NCBI GenBank assembly: GCA_029263035.1
Contig: JAJCYF010000217.1
Span: 1-7,021, forward strand
DNA length: 7,021 bases
DNA from: Actinomycetes bacterium
GTDB lineage: Bacteria; Actinomycetota; CADDZG01; JAHWKV01
Direction of reading: 5' to 3'
Shown here: in pieces, positions 1-5,303 of the stretch
Numbering within the stretch: position 1 is the stretch's first letter
How the letters are laid out: every line of letters starts with the position of its first letter
Notes under the pieces: model-generated
The model's input: only the letters and a program-made list of their open reading frames with translations
Told to the model about the DNA's origin: nothing
Databases searched by the model: none
Position numbers and translations under genes: made by a program

Positions 1-539
1 AGAGCCAGGAGTTCGAGGGCCAGGGGAGCAAGAAGCAGACCTTCAAGGCGGGGGGAGGCCTGACCGTCTTTACCCTCACCCACGAGGGAAGCCAGAACTT
101 CGTCGTCCAGTACGGCACTGCGGACAACCAGAATCTGCTGGTCAACGAGATCGGCAAGTTTTCAGGTTCCAAGGCGGTCGGCCTTCCGGTGGGCGACTAC
201 ACCCTGGACATCGCCACGCGCGGTAGATGGACCGTCAATATCGACCAGTCGGTACCCACCGAGGCGCCGCTTCCTCCGAAAAAGCTCGAGGGAACCGGGG
301 CTACCGCGTCTGAGTTCTTCTCCCTCAAGGCCGGTCCGGCCCGGTTCCGGCTGACCTACAACGGAACCGGTCTGTTCGCCCCGCAGCTGATCAACGCCGC
401 CGACGGCACCGTGATCACCCTGCTGGCCACCGAGCTAACCGACTTCCGGGGCGATAAAACCGTGGAGATAGTTGCCGACGGCATCTACCTGGTCGACGTT
501 ACCGCCGGGGGCACGTGGACCATCGACGTATCGCAGTAG
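1..539 (+). CDS. 3' end of a gene for a tandem beta-repeat protein (partial)
   Basis: The reading frame is open from base 3 to the TAG at 537-539 and runs off the left edge, so only the last 178 residues are visible. Two copies of one module of about 85 residues follow each other: each begins near F/L-E-G-x-G, continues with a F-x-L-x-x-G-type strand, then a segment ending K-x-V, G-x-Y-x-x-D-(I/V), and closes with G-x-W-T-(V/I)-(N/D)-(I/V)-x-Q. Alternating hydrophobic residues and many Gly suggest small beta-sandwich domains, as in secreted or surface proteins. A proline-rich linker (APLPPKKLEG) separates the copies. Any signal peptide or membrane anchor would lie outside the window. I do not recognise a named family, and the function is unknown. 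A GTG at 189 could be mistaken for a start, but it falls inside repeat one and cannot be the real beginning. Confidence 0.8.
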   Translation, partial: SQEFEGQGSKKQTFKAGGGLTVFTLTHEGSQNFVVQYGTADNQNLLVNEIGKFSGSKAVGLPVGDYTLDIATRGRWTVNIDQSVPTEAPLPPKKLEGTGATASEFFSLKAGPARFRLTYNGTGLFAPQLINAADGTVITLLATELTDFRGDKTVEIVADGIYLVDVTAGGTWTIDVSQ

Positions 540-557
540 GCGGGCGGCAGGCGGTCC

Positions 558-586
558 TTGACTTACGCCGGCCCGCGTTTTAACTT
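558..586 (+). promoter_or_regulatory. Predicted dinB promoter
   Basis: A -35 TTGACT (558-563, five of six consensus bases) is followed after exactly 17 bases by TAACTT (581-586), which keeps the TAnnnT core common in actinobacterial -10 boxes. The LexA box begins four bases further on, so LexA bound there would cover the start of transcription. The leader to the dinB start would be roughly 100 nt. No other good promoter is visible in the 156-bp gap. Confidence 0.6.
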
Positions 587-590
587 CATC

Positions 591-604
591 CGAACAAATG
601 TTCG
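591..604 (+). promoter_or_regulatory. LexA (SOS) box upstream of dinB
   Basis: CGAACAAATGTTCG is a 14-base site with perfect 6-base inverted arms (CGAACA/TGTTCG) around two central bases. It fits the Gram-positive/actinobacterial LexA consensus CGAAC-N4-GTTCG completely. Its position just after the -10 and upstream of an error-prone polymerase gene is the classical arrangement for SOS repression. Induction after DNA damage is inferred; the site itself is directly visible. Confidence 0.88.
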
Positions 605-695
605 ACCGGGTGGATTTCGACCGATTGGTTGTGGGGGTTGAGCGTCCGAAGGTGAAACTTTCCGTGCGTCTCCTTCGGGCGCTTGTCCCACTCCG

Positions 696-1886
696 GTGAA
701 CAAACCCTCCGGCGACTGGTCCAGCCCCATTCTGCATGCAGACCTGGACGCCTTCTACGCGTCGGTCGAGACCCTGCGGGATCCGTCGCTGCGGGGCAGG
801 CCGGTAATCGTTGGAGGCACATCGGGCCGGGGGGTAGTGACATCCGCCTCCTATGAGGCGCGCCGCTACGGCGTGCGATCCGCCATGCCCACGGCCCGCG
901 CCCGAAGGCTGTGTCCCAACGGTGTCTTCATCCCGCCCACGTTCGGGGCCTACATCGCCAGGTCCCGGGAGGTGAAGGAGGTGTTCGACGCATTCAGCGT
1001 CGCAGTGGAACCGCTGGCGCTGGATGAGGCGTTCCTGGACCTGAGGAGGGCCTCCCGGCTGTGGAGGGACCCTGCCACCGCGGCAGAGGCGCTCAAAGAC
1101 CGGGTGCTGCGGGCAACGGGCCTGGTGCTGTCGGTGGGGGTCGCACCCAACAAGTTCCTGGCCAAGCTGGCCTCCCGGCTGGCTAAGCCGGACGGGATCC
1201 TGGTGGTACGTGCCGACGCGGTGCAGGAGTTCCTCGCCCCGTTGCCGGTCGGGCAGCTATGGGGAGTGGGGGAGCAGACCTCGATAGTCCTGCAGCGACT
1301 GGGTCTCAAGACCGTCGGCGACGTGGCGGCGTGCCGGCCCGCGGTACTGGAAAACGCCCTGGGAGCCCACGGCGCCGCTCTGGCGCTGCTGGCCCGCGGT
1401 TGTGACTCCAGGGAGGTAGTCCCGGGACAGGTGGCGAAGTCGGTGGGCGCGGAGGAGACGTTCGAAACCGATCTGGTTGAGCCGGTGTCGATGCTCGGCG
1501 CGCTCCTAAAGCTTTCAGATCGTGTTGCGTCTCGTTTACGGGGACAGGGGATCAGCGGCCAGACGATCAGCCTGAAAATTCGCCTGTCCACGTTTGAGAC
1601 GTTCAACCGGTCCCGCACGTTGGGCCAGGAGACCGACAGCGCCACCGCGGTCTACCGGGTGGCCCAGGAGTTGCTGGAGAGGTTTATCGATGGACGGCCG
1701 CCGAGCGGTTGCCGGGTCCGGCTGCTGGGGGTGTCGGTGGCCAACCTGTCGCAGTGGCCGGCGTCGAACCAGATGGTCTTTGACCGGGAGCCCGAGTGGG
1801 CGGCCGCCGAGACGGCTCTGGATCGTGTTCGGATGAGGTTCGGCGAAGATGCGTTGGGTTTTGGGGCACTTCTGGAGGATGGCTGA
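696..1886 (+). CDS. dinB: DNA polymerase IV (Y-family translesion polymerase)
   Basis: This 396-residue protein is an error-prone DNA polymerase that copies past damaged bases. The palm opens with HADLDAFYASVE: Asp16 is the first metal ligand and Tyr21 sits at the steric-gate position that excludes ribonucleotides. The fingers motif SYEARRYGVRSAMP is at 52-65, and the second catalytic pair Asp110-Glu111 is in LALDEAFLD. SVGVAPNKFLAKLASRLAKPDG (146-167) and the thumb helix-hairpin-helix LWGVG (189-192) follow, then the little-finger domain from KSVGAEETF (248-256). A shortened beta-clamp-like peptide, Q-M-V-F-D (359-363), stands where many relatives have Q-L-x-L-F. The GTG at 696 is the first usable start after a stop at 639-641. 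No clear Shine-Dalgarno sequence precedes it, so translation may be weak. A LexA box upstream predicts SOS control. All key residues are present, so an active enzyme is expected. Confidence 0.95.
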   Translation: MNKPSGDWSSPILHADLDAFYASVETLRDPSLRGRPVIVGGTSGRGVVTSASYEARRYGVRSAMPTARARRLCPNGVFIPPTFGAYIARSREVKEVFDAFSVAVEPLALDEAFLDLRRASRLWRDPATAAEALKDRVLRATGLVLSVGVAPNKFLAKLASRLAKPDGILVVRADAVQEFLAPLPVGQLWGVGEQTSIVLQRLGLKTVGDVAACRPAVLENALGAHGAALALLARGCDSREVVPGQVAKSVGAEETFETDLVEPVSMLGALLKLSDRVASRLRGQGISGQTISLKIRLSTFETFNRSRTLGQETDSATAVYRVAQELLERFIDGRPPSGCRVRLLGVSVANLSQWPASNQMVFDREPEWAAAETALDRVRMRFGEDALGFGALLEDG

Positions 1887-1898
1887 GCCCTATTGACC

Positions 1899-1918
1899 TA
1901 TAATCTACCCCTAGGGGT
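1899..1918 (+). promoter_or_regulatory. -10 TATAAT and 12-bp palindrome before the DUF3040 gene
   Basis: A perfect TATAAT lies at 1899-1904, just after the dinB stop. No convincing -35 sits 16-18 bases upstream. Three bases later begins the perfect 12-base palindrome ACCCCTAGGGGT (1907-1918), placed where transcription would start. It could be a repressor site or simply part of the transcript leader; the sequence alone does not decide. The leader to the ATG at 1964 would be about 50 nt and holds the ribosome binding site AGGGAA (1951-1956). Confidence 0.5.
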
Positions 1919-1963
1919 TGCAGGCCTCAGCTAAGGGTTTTCAGCCTGAAAGGGAACGCCGGG

Positions 1964-2335
1964 ATGCCTCTGTCGGATCGAGAGCAACAGATACTCCAGG
2001 AGATCGAGGATCAGCTCTACGAGCAGGATCCTGAGTTCGCGCGAGGCGTGTCCTCAACCACCCTCCAGGTCCACCTGCTTCGCAACGTCCGCCGGGGGAT
2101 AGCGGCCTTTGTTGCCGGATTCGCCGTCCTGGTCGTCTTTTTCGTCAAAACGGAGTTGTTTATCGGGATCGGCGCATTCCTGCTGATGCTTGCCGGCGCG
2201 GTCTACACCTACGACAACCTGCGTAAAATCGGGTCCGAGCAGCTTCGGGCTCTGCGTGAGCAGGCGCCACTGTCGGACTTTGTTACCAGATTCCGGGGTC
2301 GCATGCGCGACCTTGGGAACCGCGACGGATCCTAG
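1964..2335 (+). CDS. DUF3040 family two-pass membrane protein
   Basis: The 123-residue product begins MPLSDREQQILQEIEDQLYE, the signature opening of the DUF3040 family: an acidic amphipathic helix before D-P-x-F-A. Two hydrophobic segments follow at about 44-61 and 64-82, joined by a very short turn, so the protein is a helical hairpin in the membrane with both ends probably cytoplasmic. The tail (85-123) is charged and basic. The length is normal for the family. Its biochemical role is not known; members are widespread in Actinomycetota and often lie near the dcw cluster, as here, which suggests but does not prove a link to growth or division. The ATG has the ribosome binding site AGGGAA seven bases upstream. 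The gene has its own -10 box but could also be read through from dinB, 77 bases upstream. Confidence 0.88.
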   Translation: MPLSDREQQILQEIEDQLYEQDPEFARGVSSTTLQVHLLRNVRRGIAAFVAGFAVLVVFFVKTELFIGIGAFLLMLAGAVYTYDNLRKIGSEQLRALREQAPLSDFVTRFRGRMRDLGNRDGS

Positions 2336-2343
2336 TCCCAAGG
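2311..2343 (+). terminator. Possible terminator hairpin at the end of the DUF3040 gene
   Basis: CCTTGGGA (2311-2318) and TCCCAAGG (2336-2343) form a perfect 8-base inverted repeat that straddles the TAG stop codon, with a 17-base loop. An AT-rich stretch (AATAATTTAA, 2349-2358) follows a few bases later. The loop is long and there is no continuous T run, so it is a weak rho-independent terminator candidate. Confidence 0.35.
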
Positions 2344-2354
2344 GTCCCAATAAT

Positions 2355-2402
2355 TTAACCCTAAAGCTCTGGTTGAGACTTGTGACCAGGGTTAACCAGA
2401 GC
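2355..2402. promoter_or_regulatory. Interlocking inverted repeats upstream of the MerR-type gene
   Basis: Two perfect dyads are interleaved here: TTAACCCT (2355-2362) with AGGGTTAA (2388-2395), and GCTCTGGTT (2366-2374) with AACCAGAGC (2394-2402). The pentamer ACCAG occurs at 2385-2389 and again at 2395-2399, 10 bases apart, and inverted at 2369-2373. As RNA the stems would interleave (pseudoknot order) and share two bases. As DNA, the same-face ACCAG repeats resemble binding sites for a dimeric regulator. A further dyad, CCGTA-N5-TACGG (2442-2456), lies between here and the next gene. The binding factor is unknown; autoregulation by the MerR-type protein is a guess. The rest of 2457-2536 is AT-richer than its surroundings and shows only weak promoter-like hexamers. 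Confidence 0.45.
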
Positions 2403-2550
2403 GGGAAAGTATTTCGAGTTGCGGCGAAAAACCCCTCCCCTCCGTATTGCGTACGGTTGCAGCGATTAGGTAGAACAACAGGACCGTCGAATTTCCAATT
2501 CCATTTCGCAAACCAAACGATGTTTCTAATTTTTTCGGAAGGGGCCACCG

Positions 2551-3048
2551 TTGGAGGGTTTCAGCGTTCTTCTGGCATGTCGATTTACGGGTTGTACCAG
2601 CCATCAGCTCCGTTACTGGGATCAGATCGGGTTGGTTCGGCCTAGCGTTCAATCGACGGGTGGCCGCCCCGGGGTCCGCCGGCTGTATTCGTTCCGGGAC
2701 CTGGTGGCCCTCAAGGTGGTCAAGGCGCTCCTGGATGGCGGGATGTCCCTCCAGCGGGTCCGGCGAGCTTACGAATATCTCCGCAAGAAGGCGGGGCTCG
2801 AAGAGCACCTTTCGGAGGTCAAGCTGATCACCGACGGGCAGAGTATCTTCCGGGTCGCCAAGGACGACGGCGAGATCCTGGACGCGCTGCGTCAGGGCCA
2901 GATGTCGTTCTTCGTGGCAATCGACCAGATCACTCGCAACCTGGACCAGGGCGTCGCCGAGTTCCTTCGAGACCGTGAGGAGTTCGTCGAGACCCTGAAG
3001 CTGGCCGGCGAAAGTCTCCAACAGGAGCGGGCCCGCCAGGCTCGTTAG
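2551..3048 (+). CDS. MerR-family transcriptional regulator
   Basis: The 165-residue protein carries an N-terminal MerR-type winged helix: FSVLLACRFTGCTSHQLRYWDQIGLVRPS (4-32) is the helix-turn-helix, and GGRPGVRRLYSFRDLVALKVVKALLDGGMSLQRVRRA (37-73) covers the wing and the second helical pair. The remainder (about 85-165) is a conserved effector or dimer part including ITDGQSIFRV and LRQGQMSFFVAIDQI, and ends in a charged helix. No Cys pair for metal sensing is visible in the C-terminal part, so the signal is unknown. It resembles the MerR-like regulators of actinobacteria more than metal-responsive MerR. The TTG start is chosen because GGAAGGGG (2537-2544) precedes it at about seven bases and the N-terminus then matches the family. 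An unusually long, dyad-rich region lies upstream. The target genes cannot be read from the sequence. Confidence 0.85.
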   Translation: MEGFSVLLACRFTGCTSHQLRYWDQIGLVRPSVQSTGGRPGVRRLYSFRDLVALKVVKALLDGGMSLQRVRRAYEYLRKKAGLEEHLSEVKLITDGQSIFRVAKDDGEILDALRQGQMSFFVAIDQITRNLDQGVAEFLRDREEFVETLKLAGESLQQERARQAR

Positions 3049-3071
3049 CTCTCCAATAGAAACAACCTAGT

Positions 3072-3167
3072 CCCGGGCCGGCAGCCGGGGTCCCAGGGAC
3101 CCGACCCAATTCCTGTCATCGCCCGCACCTGTTCCAGGCCTCGCCCTGCTTCAACGCGGGGTCCCGC
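3072..3167. terminator. GC-rich hairpins between convergent genes
   Basis: The 163-bp gap between the convergent MerR-type gene and the small minus-strand gene holds several GC-rich dyads: CCCGG (3072-3076) with CCGGG (3085-3089), GGGTCCC-A-GGGACCC (3088-3102), and GCGGG-GT-CCCGC (3156-3167). None is followed by a T run on either strand, so if they end transcription they do so without the classical U tract, as is common in actinobacteria. I see no gene in this gap. Confidence 0.3.
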
Positions 3168-3211
3168 TGCCGGTGAGTTGTCTTGGTTCAGTCCTGGCCC
3201 TAAACTCGGAC

Positions 3212-3451
3212 CTAGGACGCCTCCCCCGTCCACGGGAGTTCCGGCGCCGTGTGCTTCGAATCGGTGCCGGTCTCAAGGTAGCTGTTTATGAAGGCTTGGA
3301 CTTCGATCCAGCTGGAAAAATAAGCGCGGGTTCCGTCGAGGAGGCAGGTCATGTGGCCACGAAAGTCCAGTGGAGGGCCGTCATCGGACGGGTCTTCTCG
3401 CCAGATCCTGAAGATAAAGGATTGGGTTTCAGGTTCGGGGGTTGAGGGCAC
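3212..3451 (-). CDS. Small uncharacterised protein divergent from the BTAD regulator
   Basis: This minus-strand gene encodes 79 residues. The core SFIFRIWREDP...DFRGHMTCLLDGTRAYFSSWIEVQAFINSYLE reads as a compact alpha/beta fold: a strand with R-I-W-x-E, then F-R-G-H-(M)-T, D-G-x-x-x-Y-F and a final amphipathic helix ending in YLE. I recall short proteins with the same R-x-W-x-E ... R-G-x-(I/V)-T ... F-I ... L pattern in Chloroflexota and Actinomycetota, but know no function for them. Support for a real gene: protein-like composition with well-placed aromatics, a perfect TATAAT on this strand at 3464-3459, and a GTG at 3451-3449 only seven bases downstream. That spacing implies a leaderless or nearly leaderless transcript with no Shine-Dalgarno sequence. 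The last 20 residues are poorly ordered. No signal peptide or membrane segment is seen. Confidence 0.68.
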   Translation of the reverse strand: MPSTPEPETQSFIFRIWREDPSDDGPPLDFRGHMTCLLDGTRAYFSSWIEVQAFINSYLETGTDSKHTAPELPWTGEAS

Positions 3452-3458
3452 GCCGCCG

Positions 3459-3466
3459 ATTATATT
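3459..3466. promoter_or_regulatory. Bidirectional -10 element between divergent genes
   Basis: The block ATTATATT carries TATAAT on the minus strand (3464-3459) and TATATT on the plus strand (3461-3466), so the two -10 hexamers overlap. It sits in the 54-bp gap between the minus-strand small gene and the BTAD gene. A weak minus-strand -35, GGGACA, lies 15 bases upstream of the -10; no clear plus-strand -35 is seen. The plus transcript would have a leader of about 30 nt with GGAG at 3495-3498. Confidence 0.55.
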
Positions 3467-3505
3467 CCCTTACAGATTTTGTCCCCTTTCACGCGGAGCA
3501 TGTAG

Positions 3506-4345
3506 GTGGTAGGCGTCTCGACCAGCCTGGCGCCGGAGTTCCTGTTCGGCAAGGACTGGCCGATCGACGCCTCCTGCCGGCCCTACTCGTTTCTGCTTCT
3601 GGGACGCTTCCAGGCCCGCCGGGAGTTCTCCGACTGGGGGCAGCTGGAAGGCCGGAAGATGCAGGAGATCCTGTCCTACCTTCTTTTGTTCCGGAACCGG
3701 CCGCATCAGCGTGAGGTACTGGCGGGAACCCTGTGGGGATCCAGCTCCGGACCCCGCTCCCGAAAGAACCTGAGGCAGAGCCTGTGGCATCTGCAGGACA
3801 AGGGAGATTCGACGCCTCTTTTGTTGGTCGAGAAGGAATGGGTCCAGGTCAACCGGAAAGGTATCTGGCTGGACGTGGCCGAACTCGAGTCGGCCTTCCA
3901 GAGCGTTCAGTCGACCCCGGGCGAGCAGCTTGCCGGCGATCAGGCCAAGACCGTTGCGGCCGCGGTGGATCTGTATCGCGGGGACCTGCTGGAGGGCTGG
4001 AACGAGGAGTGGTGCGTCTTCGAGCGGGAACGGCTGAGGGCAGTCCAGCTGACCATGCTGGAGAAGTTGCTCGGCTACTGCGAGGCTACCGGCAGTTTTG
4101 AGGAAGGGCTTCTTTACGGAGAACGCCTCCTGCGATCCGACCGGGCCCATGAGCGGGCGCACTGGCGCATGATGAGGCTCAGCTACCTTGCCGGGGACCG
4201 GACCGGCGCGCTGCGACAGTACGAAAAATGCCGGGCCGCGCTGGCGGAGGAGCTCGGCGTATCCCCGGGTCGGGTGACCCGTGACCTCTACGATCAGATC
4301 TGTGCCGATGTCGAGGGGGCCCTGGCGCCGCTGGGCGGCCACTAG
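3506..4345 (+). CDS. SARP-like transcriptional regulator with BTAD domain
   Basis: The 279-residue protein has the two-domain layout of a stand-alone AfsR/SARP-type activator. Residues about 27-122 form the OmpR-like winged helix: LLGRFQARRE, EGRKMQEILSYLLLFRNRPHQREVLAGTLWG, RSRKNLRQSLWHLQ, then the wing LLLVEKEWVQVNRKGIWLDV. Residues about 123-272 form the bacterial transcriptional activation domain, a helical TPR-like array: AVDLYRGDLLEGWNEEWCVFERERLR, YCEATGSFEEGLLYGERLLRSDRAHERAHWRMMRLSYLAGDRTGALRQYEKC and LAEELGVSP. There is no ATPase (NB-ARC) or receiver domain. The GTG start follows GGAG (3495-3498) at seven bases, and an in-frame TAG directly precedes it, so no longer form exists. It diverges from the small minus-strand gene across a shared promoter region, which suggests that it may control that gene, itself, or both. 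Its signal and regulon are unknown. Confidence 0.9.
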   Translation: MVGVSTSLAPEFLFGKDWPIDASCRPYSFLLLGRFQARREFSDWGQLEGRKMQEILSYLLLFRNRPHQREVLAGTLWGSSSGPRSRKNLRQSLWHLQDKGDSTPLLLVEKEWVQVNRKGIWLDVAELESAFQSVQSTPGEQLAGDQAKTVAAAVDLYRGDLLEGWNEEWCVFERERLRAVQLTMLEKLLGYCEATGSFEEGLLYGERLLRSDRAHERAHWRMMRLSYLAGDRTGALRQYEKCRAALAEELGVSPGRVTRDLYDQICADVEGALAPLGGH

Positions 4346-4355
4346 ATCAGTTTGC

Positions 4356-4370
4356 GCCGGGGCATCCGGC
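4356..4370 (+). terminator. Short hairpin after the BTAD gene
   Basis: GCCGG (4356-4360) and CCGGC (4366-4370) make a 5-base stem with a 5-base loop, 10 bases after the BTAD stop codon. Only scattered T residues follow. It may be a weak terminator. Confidence 0.3.
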
Positions 4371-4410
4371 TTCGGCAGCTCGTTGGATCTTTCCTCATCA
4401 CCGGAAAACG

Positions 4411-4472
4411 CGACGGGTCTTATACTTTGGTCCAGCGTCTGCCGGTTGCTTTCGAAATCGAACGACCCGTCG
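4411..4472 (+). promoter_or_regulatory. Predicted promoter flanked by a 9-bp inverted repeat, upstream of the HNH gene
   Basis: TATACT (4421-4426, five of six bases of the -10 consensus) lies about 100 bases before the HNH start; no strong -35 is visible. It sits between two arms of a perfect 9-base inverted repeat, CGACGGGTC (4411-4419) and GACCCGTCG (4464-4472), separated by 44 bases. A smaller palindrome, TTTCGAAA, lies at 4450-4457. The arms could bind a regulator that loops or covers the promoter, but this is inference from symmetry alone. Confidence 0.4.
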
Positions 4473-4525
4473 GACGCATGGCAAGCAGCAGAGCCCACGC
4501 AACGAAGCCATGAAGGAGATGGGGC

Positions 4526-5068
4526 TTGGGGAGAGCGCTGGTTCTAAACGCCTCTTACCAGCCGCTCTGTGTCGTTTCGGCACGGCGGGCGGTTGTCCTT
4601 GTCCTGAAGTCCAAGGCGGTGATTGAGCAGCCGGCCGACGAAGGGACGTTCTCCTCCGAAAGAATGACCCTCCCGGTCCCGTCGGTCGTCCGCCTGGTGT
4701 ACTTCGTGAAGGTGCCCTACCGGGCACGTGCGTCGCTCAGCCGGCGGGCGGTTTTCGTCCGGGATGAGTTCGAGTGCCAGTACTGCGGATCGGCAGCGGA
4801 GAACGTCGACCACATCCAACCCCGGTCCAAGGGCGGCACCCACACCTGGGACAACGTTGTGGCGTCGTGCCGGCCCTGCAACGCACGTAAGGAGAACATG
4901 CTCCTTACCGAAACGAACATGAAGCTGCGCCGGCCTCCTCACGTACCGAAGGACAGCCTGTTCCTCATCGCGGCCGCCGGTAAGATTTACCCGGCGTGGG
5001 AGCCGTATCTGATGGTGCCATCCACCACTGCGGAACCCGGCGACCCGAGACTTTTGTCCACCGGCTAA
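4526..5068 (+). CDS. HNH endonuclease family protein
   Basis: The 180-residue protein has an N-terminal module (MGRALVLNASYQPLCVVSARRAVVLVLKSKAVIE, then PSVVRLVYFVKVPYR) and a C-terminal HNH nuclease domain. The zinc-binding cysteines are Cys84-x2-Cys87 and Cys115-x2-Cys118. The active-site motif is D-H-I-x-P-R-S-x-G-G (95-104) with Asn110 in WDNVVASC and Asn119 in CNARK. This is the HNH form common in actinobacteria and cyanobacteria, as a single chromosomal gene rather than in a restriction system; the cellular substrate is unknown. The TTG start is well supported by AAGGAG (4513-4518) seven bases upstream and by the conserved L-V-L-N-A-S-Y-x-P-L opening. The tail after about 160 is low in conserved residues. 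All metal and catalytic residues are intact. It sits just upstream of the dcw operon but has its own promoter. Confidence 0.9.
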   Translation: MGRALVLNASYQPLCVVSARRAVVLVLKSKAVIEQPADEGTFSSERMTLPVPSVVRLVYFVKVPYRARASLSRRAVFVRDEFECQYCGSAAENVDHIQPRSKGGTHTWDNVVASCRPCNARKENMLLTETNMKLRRPPHVPKDSLFLIAAAGKIYPAWEPYLMVPSTTAEPGDPRLLSTG

Positions 5069-5249
5069 CTGCTCCGGTAGCTGCGTTCTTCCCGATGCGG
5101 CGCTGAAACCCCGTAAAACCACCACTCCTAGTGTCCGGCCGGTGCCGGCACACACTCCCTTGCGATCCGGCTCCCTCCGAGCCACCTGGATGGAATCTGA
5201 ATAACCATTCAAGGGTGCGAACGCGGGGCATTTTGATGGGCCGATATCG
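5069..5249 (+). other. Non-coding region with stem-loops between the HNH gene and mraZ promoter
   Basis: No coding sequence is supported here. The most stable-looking stem is GTGT-CCGGC (5131-5139) with GCCGG-C-ACAC (5144-5153), with one bulged base and a 4-base loop; it may end the HNH transcript. A second stem pairs ATCC-GGCTC (5165-5173) with GAGCC...GGAT (5179-5191), and a third is TGAAT-AACC-ATTCA (5198-5211). There is no T run after any of them. An RNA gene is possible, but I match no known family. Confidence 0.4.
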
Positions 5250-5279
5250 TTGACTCTGAACATTAAAGTGGCGTAACGT
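5250..5279 (+). promoter_or_regulatory. Predicted mraZ / dcw operon promoter
   Basis: TTGACT (5250-5255, five of six -35 bases) is followed after 18 bases by TAACGT (5274-5279), which keeps the TAnnnT form also seen at the dinB promoter. Transcription would start near 5286, giving a leader of about 105 nt. The MraZ-type repeats overlap the spacer and the -10, a position suited to repression. Confidence 0.6.
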
Positions 5280-5291
5280 GGCGCAAAGTGG
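5265..5291 (+). promoter_or_regulatory. MraZ operator: three direct repeats with 10-bp period
   Basis: AAAGTGG (5265-5271), AACGTGG (5275-5281) and AAAGTGG (5285-5291) start exactly 10 bases apart, so all face one side of the helix. Known MraZ sites in other bacteria are direct GTGG- or TGGG-containing boxes with the same 10-base period, located upstream of mraZ. The repeats overlap the predicted -10, so autorepression of the dcw operon is the likely role. Confidence 0.82.
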
Positions 5292-5303
5292 TGGAGGGCC
5301 AAA

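Noticed and set aside
950..1645. 231-codon minus-strand frame inside dinB
   Set aside because: Ser/Arg/Thr-rich product with no motifs, fully inside a well-conserved polymerase gene.
2190..2645. 151-codon plus-strand frame bridging the DUF3040 gene end and the MerR-type gene start
   Set aside because: It overlaps both genes in another frame and has no conserved features; the intergenic dyads explain the region better.
2392..3021. 209-codon minus-strand frame opposite the MerR-type gene
   Set aside because: The plus-strand frame has a clear MerR helix-turn-helix and a ribosome binding site; the antisense product has no features.
3049..3211. Mobile-element remnant or attachment site in the convergent gap
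   Set aside because: There are short GC dyads but no terminal inverted repeats, target duplications, tRNA end or transposase fragment.
3173..3445. 90-codon plus-strand frame opposite the small minus-strand gene
   Set aside because: No ribosome binding site or recognisable motif; the minus-strand frame has the better protein-like pattern and its own -10 box.
3470..4498. 342-codon minus-strand frame opposite the BTAD gene
   Set aside because: It is a codon-phase shadow of the BTAD gene; the plus-strand protein has two full conserved domains.
5069..5249. RNase P RNA or other known structured RNA before mraZ
   Set aside because: The gap is too short for RNase P RNA, and I could match none of the conserved cores of common RNA families, only generic stem-loops.
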